DNA of 32,848 nt from Dolichospermum circinale AWQC310F. Its GTDB lineage: Bacteria; Cyanobacteriota; Cyanobacteriia; Cyanobacteriales; Nostocaceae. Where the stretch lies: contig NZ_KE384663.1 of the NCBI RefSeq assembly GCF_000426925.1, forward strand, positions 95,949 to 128,796, given 5' to 3'. Shown piece after piece: positions 8,949 to 17,232 of this stretch. A model generated the notes under the pieces. It was not told where the DNA came from, searched no databases, and saw only the letters and a program-made list of their open reading frames with translations. The translations under genes were made by a program, and so were the position numbers. Numbering within the stretch: the stretch's first letter is position 1; each line of letters starts with the position of its first letter.

Positions 8949-10802
8949 GTGTCAAATTCTCTACCATTACGTGATCAATATCTGACTTTAATTGATGACA
9001 TTATCCAAACCACTCTCAAGGGTAAGATTAGCTCTGTAGAGCAGGTTTATCAAATGTTACTCAAGGGTATTACTTCTGGAACTGGGGAAGTATTTGAGTT
9101 AGTTTTGAGCGATCGCCTCAGTATTATACAATCTCAAGTAGATTCGGAAACGGATGAACTGAAAAAAGCCAAGGCTACCCGAAGTTTACGCGCTGCTAAA
9201 ACGATTCAAACTCAATGGCAACGGTGGCAAGAACAAAATAAAGCCACTGAAGCGATATCCTTATCTATGCGGGAAATTACCACAGCCACCGCAGATGAGA
9301 GATTAACAGCTTTATTACGAGCCATTGATCCTAATCAAAAGTATCCATTAAATTTATCCCAACTGCAACAGTTAGCCAAGTCTTTACAACAGTTTGCAAC
9401 TGCTAATGAAGATTTTGGGCAAATTGCTGAAGGTATTACTCATGGTATAGCCTCTTGGCAAAGAATACAAGCAAATTTACTGAATTGGATGTATGAACAA
9501 CAGAATACTTTAGGATTTGGGGGTTTACCCGGAGAAAATAGTCCTTGGGCTAGTTGGGCTAAAGTAGTCAATAGCGAAATTCCCCAAGTATTTTTTCGGA
9601 CTTTAGCAGTAGAACAATCAGCGCTAGAATTTGCCCAAAAACAACAGGGAATTAGTTTAAGTAATTGGGTAGAATTAACAATAGTTTTACAGTTTTTACA
9701 AAGAGGTTTAATTACTTGGTTTGATTCCTACGGAGCGCTTCGCTATCAACAAGCCTATGATATTCAAGCCGGACCAAAATTATCTATTTCCACATTTTTA
9801 ACCTTTGCAGTAATTTGGAGTCAATTAGCAAATGGTTTTGAAAATCAAGCAGTAAAATATAGTAATGCTGCTTCTCAAATCATGCTACAAATTTTGCGAA
9901 ATTTTGCCCAATGCCCTTATTTTCCCCTATATGGAGGGATTTTTGCCTCATTTTCTGGTAGTTATTTACGTGATGCTTTAGATTATTTAGATGCTCCCTT
10001 GCGTTCGGCCGCAGGTACTCAAGAAAAAGCTCGGATTTTGACCTTATTGGGTTATTCCCAACGCGCTTTAGGCAGATATGATCGTTCTCTCAATTTTCAT
10101 CAACAAGCTTTAGAAATAGCTAGAAATGCGGGTGATAAAACCTGTGAAATTGCTAATCTTAATCACCTCAGTCGCACCTATGTGCAACAACAAAATTATA
10201 GCGAAGCCATTAATTATAGTCAACGGGCATTAATTTATAGCAGACAAACAGGAGACAAAACCGGGGAAGCTAACGCTTTAGTCAACTTAGGTTATAGCGA
10301 AGTCATGCAAGCCAAAGAAACAGAAATTAGTGAACCAGAAGTTTATGAAACTGCAATTAACTATTTAGGACAAGGGTTAAAACTGTCCGAAAAATTAGGT
10401 GATTTACAAAGTCAAGCTTTATGTTTTAGTAGTTTAGGTATTGCTTATTTAATTACCGCACAATACCCAACAGCAATTAAATATTTAGAAAATGCCTTGA
10501 AAACTGCTCAAATTGCCGGTGATTTGTATTTACAAGGCAGAAATTTAGCATATTTAGCCGAGGCTAATTATCATCTTGCTAATTATGAAAAAGCAGTTTA
10601 CAATGGTAGTTTAGGAATGTATCTTTTAGAGCAAATTGCATCTCAAGAATGGCAAAAACCAGCTAGTTTACTAAATATTATTAGAGGACAAATTGGGATA
10701 GATAAATTCCAATTACTGCTACAACAAAATCGCCAAAAAATGATCGCCATTATTGGTATTGACGGCTATGATTATATTCTCCCATTGCTGGTAAAATATT
10801 AA
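8949..10802 (+). CDS. TPR-repeat protein with helical N-terminal region
   Basis: The 617-residue product is helical throughout. The C-terminal half (about residues 355-560) carries successive tetratricopeptide repeats of the LGYSQRALGRYDRSLNFHQQ, LSRTYVQQQNYSEAINYSQR, LGIAYLITAQYPTAIKYLEN and LAYLAEANYHLANYEKAVYN kind. These are 40-residue (TPR_12-like) units linked by GDKT-type turns, a scaffold for protein-protein contacts. The N-terminal 340 residues match no family I can name. There is no signal peptide or membrane segment. The start is a GTG at 8949 without a strong Shine-Dalgarno; the sequence directly after it (MSNSLPLRDQYL) reads like a natural N-terminus. Partner and pathway are unknown. 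Confidence 0.8.
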   Translation: MSNSLPLRDQYLTLIDDIIQTTLKGKISSVEQVYQMLLKGITSGTGEVFELVLSDRLSIIQSQVDSETDELKKAKATRSLRAAKTIQTQWQRWQEQNKATEAISLSMREITTATADERLTALLRAIDPNQKYPLNLSQLQQLAKSLQQFATANEDFGQIAEGITHGIASWQRIQANLLNWMYEQQNTLGFGGLPGENSPWASWAKVVNSEIPQVFFRTLAVEQSALEFAQKQQGISLSNWVELTIVLQFLQRGLITWFDSYGALRYQQAYDIQAGPKLSISTFLTFAVIWSQLANGFENQAVKYSNAASQIMLQILRNFAQCPYFPLYGGIFASFSGSYLRDALDYLDAPLRSAAGTQEKARILTLLGYSQRALGRYDRSLNFHQQALEIARNAGDKTCEIANLNHLSRTYVQQQNYSEAINYSQRALIYSRQTGDKTGEANALVNLGYSEVMQAKETEISEPEVYETAINYLGQGLKLSEKLGDLQSQALCFSSLGIAYLITAQYPTAIKYLENALKTAQIAGDLYLQGRNLAYLAEANYHLANYEKAVYNGSLGMYLLEQIASQEWQKPASLLNIIRGQIGIDKFQLLLQQNRQKMIAIIGIDGYDYILPLLVKY

Positions 10803-10938
10803 GAAGATATGTAATTGAAATGTGTATCTAAATGATAAAAAATCAAAGAGTCATCCTATATACCTAGAAAAGTGGAAATGATTCCCTCATAAACAATTCA
10901 TGACTCCAGTTATGCCTGATTAAAAGCTACTTATCTCT

Positions 10939-11937
10939 ATGTCTCTAATTCAAAAAGGAATACCACTCACTGCTCTTGCGCCAATGCAAGACGTGACAAA
11001 TCTCTGGTTTATGAAAGTCGTCGCCCATTACGGTAGTCCTGATTACTATTTTACCGAGTATTTTCGCGTAAATGATACCTCACGGCTGAACCCTAAAATT
11101 TTGGCAGCAATTACGGAAAATGATACAGGTCGCCCAGTTTTTGCACAAATGATTGGGGAAAGTGTTCCCGACTTAGCAAGAACAGCAAAAGAACTCTGTA
11201 AATATAATACTGCGGGAATAGACTTAAATATGGGCTGTCCAGCACCCAGAATCTATCGTAAAAACGTAGGAGGTGGATTACTACGAGAACCAGAAAAAAT
11301 AGAGCGGATTTTAGCAGAACTGCGGTGTGTTGTGAATGACCGCCCTTTAACCGTTAAAATGCGCGTAGGCTTTGAAAATACAGATAACTTTTATAAAATA
11401 CTCGATATAATTGCCCGTCAAAACATTGATTTATTGAGTCTACACGGTCGCACAGTCAAAGATATGTACCACGGGGTAGTAAAATATGATTTAATTGCCG
11501 AAGCTGTCAAACGGGTTGATTGTCCAGTGCTGGCTAATGGTAACATTAATTCAGCTACGACTGCTATGGAAGTGCTTTCTCAAACTGGTGCAGCAGGTGT
11601 CATGGTGGGACGTTGGGCTATCGGGAACCCCTGGCTGTTTGATCAAATTCGTCAGGCTTTAGCAGGACAACCTATTATACCTGTGTCTTTGGTGAAAGTA
11701 CGTAATTATATAGACCGTTTGTGGCAAACTCCCACAGCGTCAACTATGCCAGAACGAGCGCGGGTCGGCTACCTAAAAATGTTTCTTAACTACATTGCTT
11801 TAAGTGTTGATACTGATGGTTGTTTCCTCAGCATGATGCGAGAAGCACAAACTGAGGTAGAATTACTTACTATCTGCGATCGCTTTCTCCTGGCTGAAAC
11901 GAAAAATTTGGCTTTAATCCCATCATTAAGTGGGTAA
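10939..11937 (+). CDS. dus: tRNA-dihydrouridine synthase family protein
   Basis: This is a flavin enzyme that reduces uridine to 5,6-dihydrouridine in the D-loop of tRNA, using FMN and NADPH. Family marks in the 332-residue product are ALAPMQDVT at the N-terminus (FMN site), DLNMGCPAP with catalytic Cys100, the NVGGGLL turn, KMRVGF (FMN-binding Lys), LHGRT with the conserved His, NGNIN and VMVGRWAIGNPWLF. Length matches the family (about 310-350). Which of the Dus subfamilies it belongs to, and so which tRNA position it modifies, I cannot decide. Monocistronic, with the convergent helicase gene downstream. Confidence 0.92.
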   Translation: MSLIQKGIPLTALAPMQDVTNLWFMKVVAHYGSPDYYFTEYFRVNDTSRLNPKILAAITENDTGRPVFAQMIGESVPDLARTAKELCKYNTAGIDLNMGCPAPRIYRKNVGGGLLREPEKIERILAELRCVVNDRPLTVKMRVGFENTDNFYKILDIIARQNIDLLSLHGRTVKDMYHGVVKYDLIAEAVKRVDCPVLANGNINSATTAMEVLSQTGAAGVMVGRWAIGNPWLFDQIRQALAGQPIIPVSLVKVRNYIDRLWQTPTASTMPERARVGYLKMFLNYIALSVDTDGCFLSMMREAQTEVELLTICDRFLLAETKNLALIPSLSG

Positions 11938-12187
11938 TTTTAGTTACTATTTAAATGAGGAGGTATTTTCTCATGGTGGGATAAATTATGTTTCGCGCCA
12001 AGTCGCAAAGTCGCAAAGTTGGAGATCTTGAATTTTCCCGATTAAAGGTAACTAAGTATATGGGCTGAGAAAATTTTCTGGGGTGTCTACTTATGTGCTT
12101 ATACGTATTTAATTCTAATACAATTGTCATTAATAATAAGTAGTAAAATATAGCCTTTCCCAATCTAATCAAGTACAAACCAATTTA

Positions 12188-12248
12188 TTCCCTATATTCC
12201 CTGTTCCCTATTCCCTGCCCTGACAGACAACTTATTCAGCAAGCCCTA
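12188..12248. repeat. Heptamer (TTCCCTG) tandem repeat joined to an AGCAAGCCCTA module
   Basis: Variants of TTCCCTG/TTCCCTA repeat four times, followed by a unique bridge and then TTATTCAGCAAGCCCTA. The same two-part arrangement recurs at 15607-15668 with TTTTTCAGCAAGCCCTA. Heptanucleotide tandem repeats of this kind (STRR) are known from filamentous cyanobacteria. Confidence 0.65.
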
Positions 12249-12313
12249 TTTAGGGATTATGCCTATTTAACTAAGATTAAATCTACTTTATATTGTGTAT
12301 TCTTGAACAGCCC

Positions 12314-12334
12314 GGACAGGCAAGATGCCTGTCC
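12314..12334. terminator. GC-rich hairpin between convergent dus and helicase genes
   Basis: GGACAGGCA (12314-12322) pairs perfectly with TGCCTGTCC (12326-12334) around a 3-nt loop. Its place between convergent stop codons suits a bidirectional terminator, but no T-tract follows on either strand. The sequence is of a type I recall as a dispersed cyanobacterial repeat, so the terminator role is inferred. An 11-bp direct repeat (TGGTTTAATTA type) lies just right of it. Confidence 0.45.
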
Positions 12335-12375
12335 CACAATGGTTTAATTATGGTTTAATTTAAGTATGGTCTGAT

Positions 12376-15057
12376 TTACTCCATTACTTCATTCACAGGG
12401 AATCTATCAATTAACTGTATAGCCCTTTGAGCATTACGCCGCAATACATCTGGTAAATTAGGTACATGAGGAATCTGGGATAATAAATCCAGCGTTCGAC
12501 GTAAAATTCGCACTACGTCTCCTTCGTCTAAAGTGGTTTTCTCACATAATACCTTCCACTCTACCCCCAGCGCCCACTGTTCCACAAGAGAAATCAAGCT
12601 AATAAAGCGAGTTTCCAAGCCCACTGGTAAGGCCACGCCATGACGATACTGGACTTTTAACACAGAACGGCGAATAGGTTGCAATGCTAACCAGGCTGTA
12701 TCCGCTTCCGTGGATAGACTAAAGTCAACTTTAGTATCTGGACGCGGGCTTTCAGTCACTAAAGCCGCTACTACTGCTGCTAAGTTATGGGGACCAATAT
12801 TGTCTAATTCTCCGCTGGCTAAGACTAAACCTAACCATAACTCATTTTCGCCACGAATGGCCGCCGCAATCTCTCCTAATTTTGTCGGTATTAAATTATT
12901 TAAACATTCAAATGACTGCAAAATTTCAATTAAACAAAGAAATTCCTCCCAGTATCTTTGGGATTGTAATGATATTTGCTCTTCTAAATGTTCAATTTCT
13001 GCCTCTAATTCGACACAACGCGCCCTATTTTTAAATATTTTGGCAATATTTCCTGATTTATAGATGGGATGATTTTCTAGCTGTTCTTGAACAGCGGTTA
13101 AGCGGCTAAGTTGTTCTCTTACTTCTGTTGGTAGATGATTAAATTCTTCGGGGTTAGGTATGCTTTGAGCAATAGTAATTGTGCTTTCATCACCACGTAT
13201 AGAATGTCCTCTTTTTAAGCTCAATTCCGAAGGTGGGATAATATTATCTGGTACTTCTACTCGTGGCAGTTCTGCATACATATCTAATATATCTGCTGAA
13301 GTTGCTACATACCAACGATTATTTTGTCCCAAACAGACAAAGTAAGAGATTTCACTGATATTTACACCCTTATCAATTAATACTACTGTTATCGGTAAAG
13401 GTGACATGGAACTTCTGTCTTGAAGACTCAACATAGTCCCAGATATGGCAAAATCTAGCATCATTGCCAATTGGGCTTTTCTGTCCTCCTGTGCTTGTTC
13501 TTGCAAGGTTTTGAAAATTTGCCGTTCTACTTTCAATCTTTGACGCAATTTTTCATACATCATTAATTCATTTTCATCAATAGCTGCCAGTTGTCGTTGA
13601 ATTTGGGCTAATTCGTCCTTAAATTGCCCTAATTCTTCAAAATCTGGTTGTAGATGCAAATTAGACATATATTGTCCAAAACTGCGTTCTATCAGTTCTC
13701 TGGCTTTTTCTATGGTATGAGTTTGTAAGAGGTTTAACACCATGCCATAGCTGGGTGTAAACTGACTCACAAGGGGGTCTGCTTTAGATGTAGCTAAATA
13801 AGACGCTTCCTTAGCTCCTTCAAAGGGAGTTTGTAATGTCACTACATAACCCTGTAAATCCATGCCTCGACGACCGGCGCGGCCTGCCATTTGCAAAAAT
13901 TCCGAAGCATTAAGTAAGCGGTGTCCGTTATCAGTCCGCTTAGACAAAGTAGAAATTACTGTAGTTCTTGCAGGCATATTAATTCCCGCAGCTAAGGTTT
14001 CCGTAGCGAATACCACTTTAATTAATCCCTGTTGAAACAGTTCTTCGACTAATACCTTCCAAGCTGGTAAAATGCCCGCATGATGAGCGGCAATTCCTCG
14101 GTATAATGGGGCAACTTGTCCAACCCTGGCTGCATCAGGGTTTCTACGTAAAAACTCATCAATTTGTTGACGTAAAATTTGAGACTCATTATTATTGACT
14201 AACCATAAATCACCAACTTCTTCAACCGCTTTATCACAGCCTCGACGACTGAAAATAAAGTAAATTGCCGGTAACATATCCCGTTCTTGTAGTTGGTTGA
14301 GGGTATAAATAATCCCCGGTGGTTCTGGTCTTCCAGCTTTACCTTTTTCCCAATATCCCTTTTTAGCTTTTTTTACCAAGCGGGGGTTAATTTTGGTATT
14401 AGTTTCATTTAATAACGGAAATAAGCCCTTGGGATTACAGAAGTTAAATTCTAGGGGAACGGGGCGAAAATCAGAGTAAATTAGGTCTGTTGGACCATGA
14501 ACATGATTTAACCAACTGGTGAGTTGATCACTGTTGGCAACGGTAGCAGAAAGCGCTACAAGTTGGATAGAGCGAGGACAGTAAATAATGGATTCTTCCC
14601 ATACTGTACCCCGTTGGCGATCGTTCATGTAGTGGCACTCATCTAGCACTACAGCCTCAACATCTGTTAAGGAGATGCCAATTTGACCTATGGGCGTGCC
14701 ATAGAGCATATTACGGAAAATTTCCGTAGTCATCACTAAAATTGGCGCGTCTCGATGAATAGAAGCGTCTCCTGTCAGGAGTCCAACTTGATCAGAGCCA
14801 AATTTTTCGCGGAAGTCCCGCAGTTTTTGATTAGATAACGCCTTGAGGGGAGTGGTGTAAAATACCCTTTTCCCGCGAGATAAGGCACGATAGATAGCGT
14901 ATTCCCCAATTAAGGTCTTTCCCGAACCTGTGGGCGCACAGACCACTACTGAACGGTCAGCATTTAGGGAAGAAATCGCTTCCTTCTGAAATTGATCTAA
15001 TTCAAAGGGGAAGATTGACTTGAGGTCAATGTCATTAGCAGGGGCAGAATAATTCAC
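12376..15057 (-). CDS. Ski2/Mtr4-like DExH-box RNA helicase
   Basis: The 893-residue product has the superfamily 2 helicase motifs in order: APTGSGKT (residues 41-48, Walker A), TTPLKALSNQK (motif Ia), DECH (139-142, motif II; DExH type), SAT (170-172, motif III), ATETLAAGINMPA (motif V) and QMAGRAGRRGMD (motif VI, with its arginine fingers). A long helical arch-like insert and a C-terminal DSHCT-type domain (around LGLVLASGELDNIGPHNLAAVVAALV) place it in the Ski2/Mtr4 group; cyanobacterial members are relatives of the plastid RNA helicase ISE2. The probable role is ATP-driven RNA remodelling in processing or decay in the cytoplasm; no substrate can be deduced. The start is the first ATG of the frame and Walker A sits at a normal distance from it. 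Confidence 0.92.
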   Translation of the reverse strand: MNYSAPANDIDLKSIFPFELDQFQKEAISSLNADRSVVVCAPTGSGKTLIGEYAIYRALSRGKRVFYTTPLKALSNQKLRDFREKFGSDQVGLLTGDASIHRDAPILVMTTEIFRNMLYGTPIGQIGISLTDVEAVVLDECHYMNDRQRGTVWEESIIYCPRSIQLVALSATVANSDQLTSWLNHVHGPTDLIYSDFRPVPLEFNFCNPKGLFPLLNETNTKINPRLVKKAKKGYWEKGKAGRPEPPGIIYTLNQLQERDMLPAIYFIFSRRGCDKAVEEVGDLWLVNNNESQILRQQIDEFLRRNPDAARVGQVAPLYRGIAAHHAGILPAWKVLVEELFQQGLIKVVFATETLAAGINMPARTTVISTLSKRTDNGHRLLNASEFLQMAGRAGRRGMDLQGYVVTLQTPFEGAKEASYLATSKADPLVSQFTPSYGMVLNLLQTHTIEKARELIERSFGQYMSNLHLQPDFEELGQFKDELAQIQRQLAAIDENELMMYEKLRQRLKVERQIFKTLQEQAQEDRKAQLAMMLDFAISGTMLSLQDRSSMSPLPITVVLIDKGVNISEISYFVCLGQNNRWYVATSADILDMYAELPRVEVPDNIIPPSELSLKRGHSIRGDESTITIAQSIPNPEEFNHLPTEVREQLSRLTAVQEQLENHPIYKSGNIAKIFKNRARCVELEAEIEHLEEQISLQSQRYWEEFLCLIEILQSFECLNNLIPTKLGEIAAAIRGENELWLGLVLASGELDNIGPHNLAAVVAALVTESPRPDTKVDFSLSTEADTAWLALQPIRRSVLKVQYRHGVALPVGLETRFISLISLVEQWALGVEWKVLCEKTTLDEGDVVRILRRTLDLLSQIPHVPNLPDVLRRNAQRAIQLIDRFPVNEVME

Positions 15058-15606
15058 TCAATCATAATTTACAAGCAGACTATCTATTATCATAACGCGA
15101 TTAGTGGTTGGCTATGTTAGTCAGAAAAGCCGAGTTGTGGAGGTATGGCTGAGGGGATGTTTGAAAACCGACATTCCGCACTTGATCATCTAGTATAAGC
15201 CTTTTCCAGAATTATTCTTAAATAATGGTTAAACAATTAAGTATTTAAACTGAAAATATTCAATAAAATATGTTTTGTTAAAAACGATAAGAAATTAAAT
15301 TAAGGAAATATTCGCATATTGCAAAATTACGGTGATTTTTAGGTAAATAAACCATATTTTATGGTCTCACGCAAAGGCGCAGAGTCGCAAAGGAAGAAAG
15401 AAATATCAAAACAAAAGTGTGGTATGAGTAGGGCTGGCTGATAGCGTAGCGTGGCGTTAGCCATATAAAGCTAAAACTATTTATTAATAAGGGTTTCGCG
15501 GATTTTTACCGCAAAAAAGTGCCAGGTTTTGGCTAATGGTGTCTCAAAATAGGTGCATTTTTCTTTGTCGGATTTGGAAAATTGAGGATATCTAGCAGTT
15601 AAAACC

Positions 15607-15668
15607 GTTCCCTGTTCCCTGTTCCCTGTTCCCTGCTTTCACAGATAACTTTTTCAGCAAGCCCTAAG
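15607..15668. repeat. Four perfect TTCCCTG heptamers joined to an AGCAAGCCCTA module
   Basis: GTTCCCT is repeated in exact register four times from 15607, then comes a short bridge and TTTTTCAGCAAGCCCTA ending at about 15667. It is the second copy of the composite seen at 12188-12248, and more regular than it. Confidence 0.7.
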
Positions 15669-15750
15669 TACATTGAAATTGCTGTAAGTAAGGAATATGG
15701 GATAAAAGTAAAAGTTTTGCTCTTGCTTCTGCTAAATTTTCGAGAATGAA

Positions 15751-15817
15751 AACCCCCTGATTAGGGCTAAAGCCCTGACTACAAAGAACTGTGATATCAC
15801 AAAGCTCTCAGGGGGTT
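15751..15817 (-). terminator. Terminator-like hairpin behind the orphan chlD 3' end, with a repeat in its loop
   Basis: Read on the minus strand, AACCCCCTGA (15817-15808) pairs perfectly with TCAGGGGGTT (15760-15751) and is followed by TTC. It begins 12 nt past the stop codon of the chlD fragment, where the terminator of an intact chlD would be expected. The 47-nt loop contains a copy of the dispersed AGGGCTAAAGCCCTGACTAC repeat (15763-15785). Functionality is inferred. Confidence 0.5.
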
Positions 15818-15822
15818 ATTTA

Positions 15823-15955
15823 CGTTAATTTACTTTGCCTTCATGTCAGCTATAGCACCTCTAGTCATGGCAGCGATCGCTTTATCGGTGGCTTTTGGTA
15901 GGTGATAATATTTACCTCCAGCGGTTTTCGATAATTCCTTCGCAAAGCCAGTTGA
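15823..15955 (-). pseudogene. chlD: Orphan duplicate of the chlD 3' end (41 codons plus stop)
   Basis: The 133 bp align without gaps to 17100-17232, the end of the intact chlD, with seven mismatches (about 95% identity). Both encode the same 41 residues, [14 protein letters not shown] to ADMKAK; all seven differences are synonymous (ACG/ACT, GGT/GGC, GCT/GCG, ACA/ACC, GCA/GCT, TTA/CTA, GCA/GCT). Homology stops at 15955; two codons upstream the frame meets a TAA, and there is no start. It is in the same orientation as chlD. The toxin-antitoxin pair lies between the two copies. Confidence 0.93.
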
Positions 15956-16200
15956 ATTTTATGCAGATAAATTGAGATATTTGTCAAGAATATTGAGAAA
16001 ATAAATAATATTTGACTTTGCTGAAATAAAAAATACAATCACGATTATAATTATTTTAGTTATTTAACATACATCACCAAGATTCACTACTGTTAATTTA
16101 TTAGAAATAGCGGAATTATTGGTAAATATTTTGGATTTTAAAGATTAATAATTGATATCTATAGTTGCTAATAAATTTAGAAATTTTCTCTTTTCGTTTT

Positions 16201-16623
16201 TTATGATTGTGAAAAGAACAAATTTTCAAATGAATTAGTTTTATGCCATCGGTAAATATTAAAATCTCTTCTATCAACAGTAAGAATACGCCCATTTTCT
16301 AGATGTTCAGCAAGTACAACTAGAGAAGCATCAGCTAAATCCATTGGTAAATTTGCGTAATTTTCCATTAATTGAATCATCCTTTCAACATGATACTTTT
16401 CGAGATCAAAAATCTCAAAAGCACCCAAACAAAAACTTTTCAAAAAATTGAATGAGGCTGTATCACTAGCAAATTGTGTTAACATATAACAAGTTTCAGT
16501 AACTACTGGATAAGTTGAAATCAGTGGTTCTGAAATACTATTAAACGCAATTTGTGCTTGAAAATGATAAGTATCTCTTTGGTTAAACAAAGCTAAAAAA
16601 GCACCAGTATCAACAATAATCAT
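16201..16623 (-). CDS. PIN-domain toxin (VapC-like)
   Basis: The 140-residue product is a PIN-fold RNase. It starts with IIVDTGAFLALF (Asp5), has VVTETCYML (Glu43) at the second acidic site, PMDLADASLVV (Asp95/Asp98) at the third and ILTVDRRDF (Asp117, Asp120) at the fourth, which together bind the catalytic metal. VapC toxins cleave RNA, often initiator tRNA or 23S rRNA, unless held by the cognate antitoxin; the target here is unknown. Its ATG overlaps the stop of the upstream antitoxin gene by 4 nt (ATGA), typical of translational coupling in such pairs. The pair lies within a segment flanked by direct repeats of the chlD end. Confidence 0.9.
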   Translation of the reverse strand: MIIVDTGAFLALFNQRDTYHFQAQIAFNSISEPLISTYPVVTETCYMLTQFASDTASFNFLKSFCLGAFEIFDLEKYHVERMIQLMENYANLPMDLADASLVVLAEHLENGRILTVDRRDFNIYRWHKTNSFENLFFSQS

Positions 16624-16886
16624 AATCGCTCTTTTTCTTGTTTATCCTGAAGATAGTTAGCCATTTTTGTTTTATAAGTAACAGATAGATCAGAATCACC
16701 ATTAAAACATCCGACTAAACCAAGTTCTTTAAATATTGCTAATGGAGTTTTGTTATTAGTCTGAACTTGGTTATAGTATTTTTCAATAGCTTGTTTAATA
16801 GCTTCACTAAAATCTTGATTCGTTTGTTGCTGAATATACGCAAGTTTTTCAACACAGTCATCATCAAGTTGGATTTCCAATTGCAT
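16620..16886 (-). CDS. Antitoxin of the PIN-toxin pair (ribbon-helix-helix-like N-terminus)
   Basis: The 88-residue product begins with a short beta strand (MQLEIQLDDD) and two helices (VEKLAYIQQQT, FSEAIKQAIEKYYNQV), the layout of CopG/RHH DNA-binding antitoxins. It is followed by a linker and a C-terminal arm (KTPLAIFKELGLVGCFNG and onward) that would wrap the toxin. AGAGG lies 8 nt before the ATG. Antitoxins of this sort normally repress their own operon, and an inverted repeat upstream could be the operator. Family is inferred from layout and from the toxin next door. Confidence 0.82.
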   Translation of the reverse strand: MQLEIQLDDDCVEKLAYIQQQTNQDFSEAIKQAIEKYYNQVQTNNKTPLAIFKELGLVGCFNGDSDLSVTYKTKMANYLQDKQEKERL

Positions 16887-16914
16887 AAAATTACCTCTAC
16901 TGGCAAAATTAACG

Positions 16915-16941
16915 GCTAACTATCTATAAATTTACGTTAGC
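16915..16941. promoter_or_regulatory. Possible operator upstream of the toxin-antitoxin operon
   Basis: GCTAAC (16915-16920) and GTTAGC (16936-16941) are exact inverted 6-mers, 15 nt apart, beginning 29 nt upstream of the antitoxin start. The AT-rich spacer includes a -10-like TATAGA on the minus strand. Position and symmetry suit autoregulation by an RHH antitoxin, but the arms are short. Confidence 0.35.
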
Positions 16942-17099
16942 ATCTAATCAAATAAATTTCAAAAAATAGCTGCCCTCTATCATATTCTTCCAACTGCTCC
17001 AATTTCATTCAGTCGAAACATACAATGTACCGCATGAAGGTGTTTTTTTCGTAGTTATCCAATTTCTACTAAAAGCACAACTACGAACAATTAATTTTC

Positions 17100-17232
17100 C
17101 GTTAATTTACTTTGCCTTCATGTCAGCTATAGCACCTCTAGTCATGGCTGCGATCGCTTTATCGGTGGCTTTTGGTAAGTGATAATATTTACCTCCTGCT
17201 GTTTTCGATAATTCCTTAGCAAAACCCGTTGA
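17100..17232. repeat. Direct-repeat copy (chlD end) flanking the toxin-antitoxin segment
   Basis: This is the right-hand copy of the 133-bp direct repeat whose left-hand copy is 15823-15955. It forms the 3' end of the intact chlD. The unit from one copy to the next is 1277 bp. It consists of 1144 bp of unique DNA (15956-17099) containing the toxin and antitoxin genes, plus one repeat. Confidence 0.9.

Larger units (their letters stand above)
11938..12375. other. Repeat-bearing gap between two convergent genes
   Basis: There is no credible ORF; a minus-strand TTG-initiated frame at 11951-12178 runs through repeat sequence. Contents: a CGCAAAGTCGCAAAG-type dispersed repeat near 11993-12022, a heptamer-repeat element at 12188-12248 and a hairpin at 12314-12334, the last two listed separately. 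Confidence 0.65.
15058..16200. other. 1.1-kb repeat-rich region without an intact gene
   Basis: The stretch holds a CTCACGCAAAGGCGCAGAG-type dispersed repeat at 15363-15400, a GCGTAGCGTGGCGTTAGCC repeat near 15443-15462, a heptamer repeat element (15607-15668), an orphan terminator-like hairpin (15751-15817) and a fragment of chlD (15823-15955). From 15956 to 16200 the DNA is strongly AT-rich and featureless; it lies downstream of the toxin gene. Confidence 0.7.

Noticed and set aside
11951-12178. Minus-strand 75-codon frame
   Set aside because: It starts at TTG, has no ribosome site and runs through dispersed repeat sequence between two convergent genes. Its composition does not resemble a protein.
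15956-17099. Integrative element with its own integrase between the chlD direct repeats
   Set aside because: The segment holds only the toxin, the antitoxin and AT-rich DNA; no integrase, transposase or recombinase frame is present, so a classical autonomous element is not supported.
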